Origin: Brachyspira pilosicoli
Lineage (GTDB): Bacteria > Spirochaetota > Brachyspiria > Brachyspirales > Brachyspiraceae
Length of the DNA: 9,256 nt
Direction of reading: 5' to 3'
NCBI RefSeq assembly: GCF_019402445.1
Contig: NZ_SRZM01000069.1
Span: 1-9,256 of the forward strand
In this document: piece after piece, positions 7,131 to 9,256 of the stretch
How positions within the stretch are numbered: the stretch's first letter is position 1
How the letters are laid out: each line of letters opens with the position of its first letter
Translations under genes and position numbers: made by a program
The notes under the pieces: model-generated
Database searches by the model: none
Told to the model about the DNA's origin: nothing
The model's input: only the letters and a program-made list of their open reading frames with translations

Positions 7131-8659
7131 TATTGTATCTCCTTTAGTATAGAACTAGCTATTTTTGCTGCTTCTGCATTACTATTAGCCATCATAATAT
7201 CCATAGATTGTAATAGAGATTTTTGTCTAGCTACATCTTGTTTTTCTGTTTCTGTAGATAATATATATCCTATAAATATTATTTCTCTTCCTTCACTGTT
7301 TGCAATTTCTTTTGCTTTTTTTATAGTTTCTATAGATAATCCAACAGGGTCATTATTAGAGCCATATCCCAACTCAAAGTCTAATATTATAATAGCCACT
7401 TCTCTATCTTTTGCTTCTTCTAATATTCTTGAGTTTCTAATACTTGGGTCAATCATAGGGTGTGGTTTACCTTGAGTAAATACATCATCGCCCAAATCTA
7501 TAATTGTGTTTTGATATGATTTGAATGGATTTTCTAATTTATTTTCTTTCTTTTTAGAAACATTGCTATATACTTTATGGTTTTGAGATATTATCATTTC
7601 AGTTTCAGCTGCTAATGTTCCTCCGCAGTATAAAGCTCTTAAATATTTTTGTTCTTTATTTATTTTTGAAGAGATTTTTTTTATTTTTTCTATATCTATA
7701 TTTTCAACATTTATTTCTTTGTTTAAGCTTAAAGAAGAAGATATAACAGCTCCCTCTTGCAATGTAGAAGCAAATAGAGCACCACTTTCTTCAACCATCT
7801 CTTTTTTACCATTTATAAAACATACAACATATCTTTTTTTAGATTGTTTTATCTTTTCTAATATTTTTTTTGTAACACTCTCTGCAGGTGGTTTTGATAT
7901 TAAAAGAATAATTTTTGTTTCTTCATCATCTTCCAACATTTCCATACCTTGAAGCATCATAAGCCCGCCTATATCTTCACTCAAATCTCTTCCACCTGTA
8001 CCAATAGCATGAGTAATACCAGCACCTAATTTATCTATTATAACTGTAGCCTCTTGTATTCCTGTACCACTTGCACCAACTATACCGATATTTCCTTTTC
8101 TAATTTTATTTGCAAAACAAAGCCCAACACCATTTATAATAGAAGTTCCGCAATCTGGTCCCATCATCAATAATTTTTTTGATACAGCTAATTCTTTTAA
8201 TTTCTTTTCTTCTTCAATGCTCATATTATCACTGAAAAGCATTACATTTATATTATTTTCTAGGCATTTTTTTACTTCTAAATAAGCATGATTTCCAGGT
8301 ATAGATATTACTGCCATATTAATATCTTTATTTTCATTAATAGCTTGCTTAGTATTAGTATATGTTTTGGAAGTATTATCTTCCTCTTTGACAATAAACA
8401 TATTTTCTATTTCAGATAAAACTTTATCTAAGTATGATTCATCTTCTAGTTTTAATGCAATCATCATATCAGTTGATTTAGCTTTATTTATTTCGCTTTC
8501 ATCAAATCCAATACTTTTTACTATTTCTTTATTCATATCCGTTGCCATACCAAGAGTAGAATCTATAACTCCCTCTAGCGTATTAACTTTATTTGTTAAA
8601 GACATCAATGTTATAGAGTCTTTATAATAATTACTTTTTATAATGAACTTCTTAAACAA
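7130..8659 (-). CDS. fdrA: FdrA/AllF-like subunit, acyl-CoA synthetase-like fold
   Basis: This 509-residue protein is an FdrA family member, related to the succinyl-CoA synthetase alpha subunit. In E. coli FdrA (AllF) works with AllG and AllH as oxamate carbamoyltransferase in anaerobic allantoin degradation. Family hallmarks are visible in order: the N-terminal YKDSITLM (12-19), LFSDNMSIEEE (141-151), MGPDCGTSIINGVGLCFAN (166-184), IGIVGASGTGIQE (191-203), ITHAIGTGGRDLSEDIGG (215-232), ISKPPAE (254-260), GGTLAAE (346-352) and GKPHPMIDPSIRN (397-409), with a conserved histidine at 400. It ends about 45 residues short of the E. coli protein as I recall it, lacking the C-terminal tail. The start is TTG at 8659: AGGAGG lies 8 bases before it, and the next methionine (19) would remove the conserved N-terminus. 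It overlaps the end of allH by 22 bases and the start of allG by one base. Confidence 0.92.
   Translation of the reverse strand: MFKKFIIKSNYYKDSITLMSLTNKVNTLEGVIDSTLGMATDMNKEIVKSIGFDESEINKAKSTDMMIALKLEDESYLDKVLSEIENMFIVKEEDNTSKTYTNTKQAINENKDINMAVISIPGNHAYLEVKKCLENNINVMLFSDNMSIEEEKKLKELAVSKKLLMMGPDCGTSIINGVGLCFANKIRKGNIGIVGASGTGIQEATVIIDKLGAGITHAIGTGGRDLSEDIGGLMMLQGMEMLEDDEETKIILLISKPPAESVTKKILEKIKQSKKRYVVCFINGKKEMVEESGALFASTLQEGAVISSSLSLNKEINVENIDIEKIKKISSKINKEQKYLRALYCGGTLAAETEMIISQNHKVYSNVSKKKENKLENPFKSYQNTIIDLGDDVFTQGKPHPMIDPSIRNSRILEEAKDREVAIIILDFELGYGSNNDPVGLSIETIKKAKEIANSEGREIIFIGYILSTETEKQDVARQKSLLQSMDIMMANSNAEAAKIASSILKEIQ
7139..7145 (-). promoter_or_regulatory. Ribosome binding site of allG, inside fdrA
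   Basis: AAAGGAG on the minus strand lies 8 bases before the allG ATG and within the last codons of fdrA. Together with the TAATG stop-start overlap it fixes the allG start and suggests coupled translation. Confidence 0.8.
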
Positions 8660-9256
8660 AATTCGCCCCTCCTTTTTTTTATATATAAAAATGTACCAAC
8701 TATCATATCAATGCCAGAGCTAGAACCTATTTCTTTTACAAGTTCTAATACTCTATTTATATCATCATTCTCATAGAGATTTTTTATATTATCTGATACT
8801 CTATTTTTTATTATATTTAAAATCATATTTCTGCTGATATTTGTAGTTTTATTATAATCACTTTTAAATACTGAAATATCATCATTATATGCTTTTGCTA
8901 TTATTATCATTCCAACTATAACATCATCAACAGAAGGTGTAGACCCAATACCTGCTGAATAATATTTCAAAATCTCCATTGAGAAATCAGTTATATTATT
9001 TTTATTATTATCTATTTCTTTTATTTTATTAAATAGATATTCATTAATCATATTTCTTTTATCTTGGAAAAGTTGTATTATTCCTTGGGATTTTTCTTTT
9101 TTTAAGTTTTCTAAAATTTTATCTATATTGTTTTCAAAAAAACCAATATTTATTTTAGAGAAATCAAATAAGAAGTCCCTCGAATTATTATTTTCCAATA
9201 TAATTTCAATTTCTTTAATTTGTAAATTATTATTTATTACATATAAAGAATCATTG
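8638..9256 (-). CDS. allH: DUF2877 (YlbF/AllH-like) subunit, 5' end outside the window
   Basis: The visible part is the C-terminal 205 residues of a DUF2877 protein. The E. coli member YlbF is AllH, the third component of oxamate carbamoyltransferase. The family signature is GIGSTPSVDDVIVGM, matching the E. coli GPGLTPSHDD...GM pattern, and nearer the end GSSSGIDMIVG matches GHTSGADTLLG. A TTG at 9198 could be read as a start giving 186 residues, but the frame stays open to the window edge with plausible codons (ending LYVINNNLQIKEIEII before that TTG), no ribosome binding site precedes it, and the family is usually about 270 residues. The true start therefore lies beyond 9256. The stop is at 8638-8640, after the TTG start of fdrA, so the two genes overlap by 22 bases. 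It is the first operon gene seen here, and any promoter is outside the window. Confidence 0.82.
   Translation of the reverse strand, partial: NDSLYVINNNLQIKEIEIILENNNSRDFLFDFSKINIGFFENNIDKILENLKKEKSQGIIQLFQDKRNMINEYLFNKIKEIDNNKNNITDFSMEILKYYSAGIGSTPSVDDVIVGMIIIAKAYNDDISVFKSDYNKTTNISRNMILNIIKNRVSDNIKNLYENDDINRVLELVKEIGSSSGIDMIVGTFLYIKKRRGEFCLRSSL
8668..8673 (-). promoter_or_regulatory. Ribosome binding site fixing the TTG start of fdrA
   Basis: A perfect AGGAGG on the minus strand (in an A-rich then G-rich context) lies 8 bases before the TTG at 8659. It sits inside the 3' end of allH and is the strongest Shine-Dalgarno match in the window, which supports the non-ATG start. Confidence 0.8.

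Noticed and set aside
8367..8627. Plus-strand open frame of 86 codons inside fdrA
   Set aside because: It is antisense to the conserved N-terminal part of FdrA with serine-rich, low-complexity content, as expected for a shadow frame in A+T-rich DNA.

Overview
The window is strongly A+T-rich. Its intergenic DNA contains islands of G+C-rich, hairpin-forming sequence that look like the dispersed intergenic repeats I associate with Brachyspira, a genus of gut-dwelling anaerobic spirochaetes. Protein content and base composition fit that assignment, but it is an inference from pattern memory. There is no rRNA or other decisive marker in the window.

Layout, left to right. A minus-strand gene (84-2621) encodes a two-domain protein: an N-terminal RadC-like JAB/MPN metalloprotease-type domain fused to a complete DinG/XPD-family iron-sulfur helicase. 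It diverges from the only plus-strand gene, a cytoplasmic M19 (membrane dipeptidase family) dipeptidase (2795-3748), across a 173-base region with a candidate promoter facing each way. A 403-base non-coding stretch follows (3749-4151). It holds the dipeptidase's intrinsic terminator, a perfect 9-bp inverted repeat, a short palindromic A+T segment between two copies of a 10-bp direct repeat, and a G+C-rich multi-hairpin repeat. Next is mnmE (4152-5540, minus), the tRNA wobble-uridine modification GTPase, with its own candidate promoter.

The right-hand 40% is one minus-strand operon that enters from beyond the right edge. In transcription order it is an AllH/YlbF-like DUF2877 protein (5' end outside the window), FdrA/AllF, and an AllG/YlbE-like DUF1116 protein. 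The three reading frames overlap or touch, with strong Shine-Dalgarno sequences inside the preceding genes, and the operon ends at a 15-bp-stem terminator (5662-5701). In Escherichia coli the homologous trio is the three-component oxamate carbamoyltransferase of anaerobic allantoin degradation. It splits oxalurate to oxamate and carbamoyl phosphate, and carbamate kinase then uses the carbamoyl phosphate to make ATP. A related ureide carbamoyl-transfer role is likely here, but the substrate cannot be read from this window, and no carbamate kinase or amidohydrolase is visible.

I see no convincing evidence for a wholly new system. The points most worth a second look are the RadC-DinG fusion with its possibly leaderless start, the AllFGH-type operon, and the repeat-rich region between the dipeptidase and mnmE.
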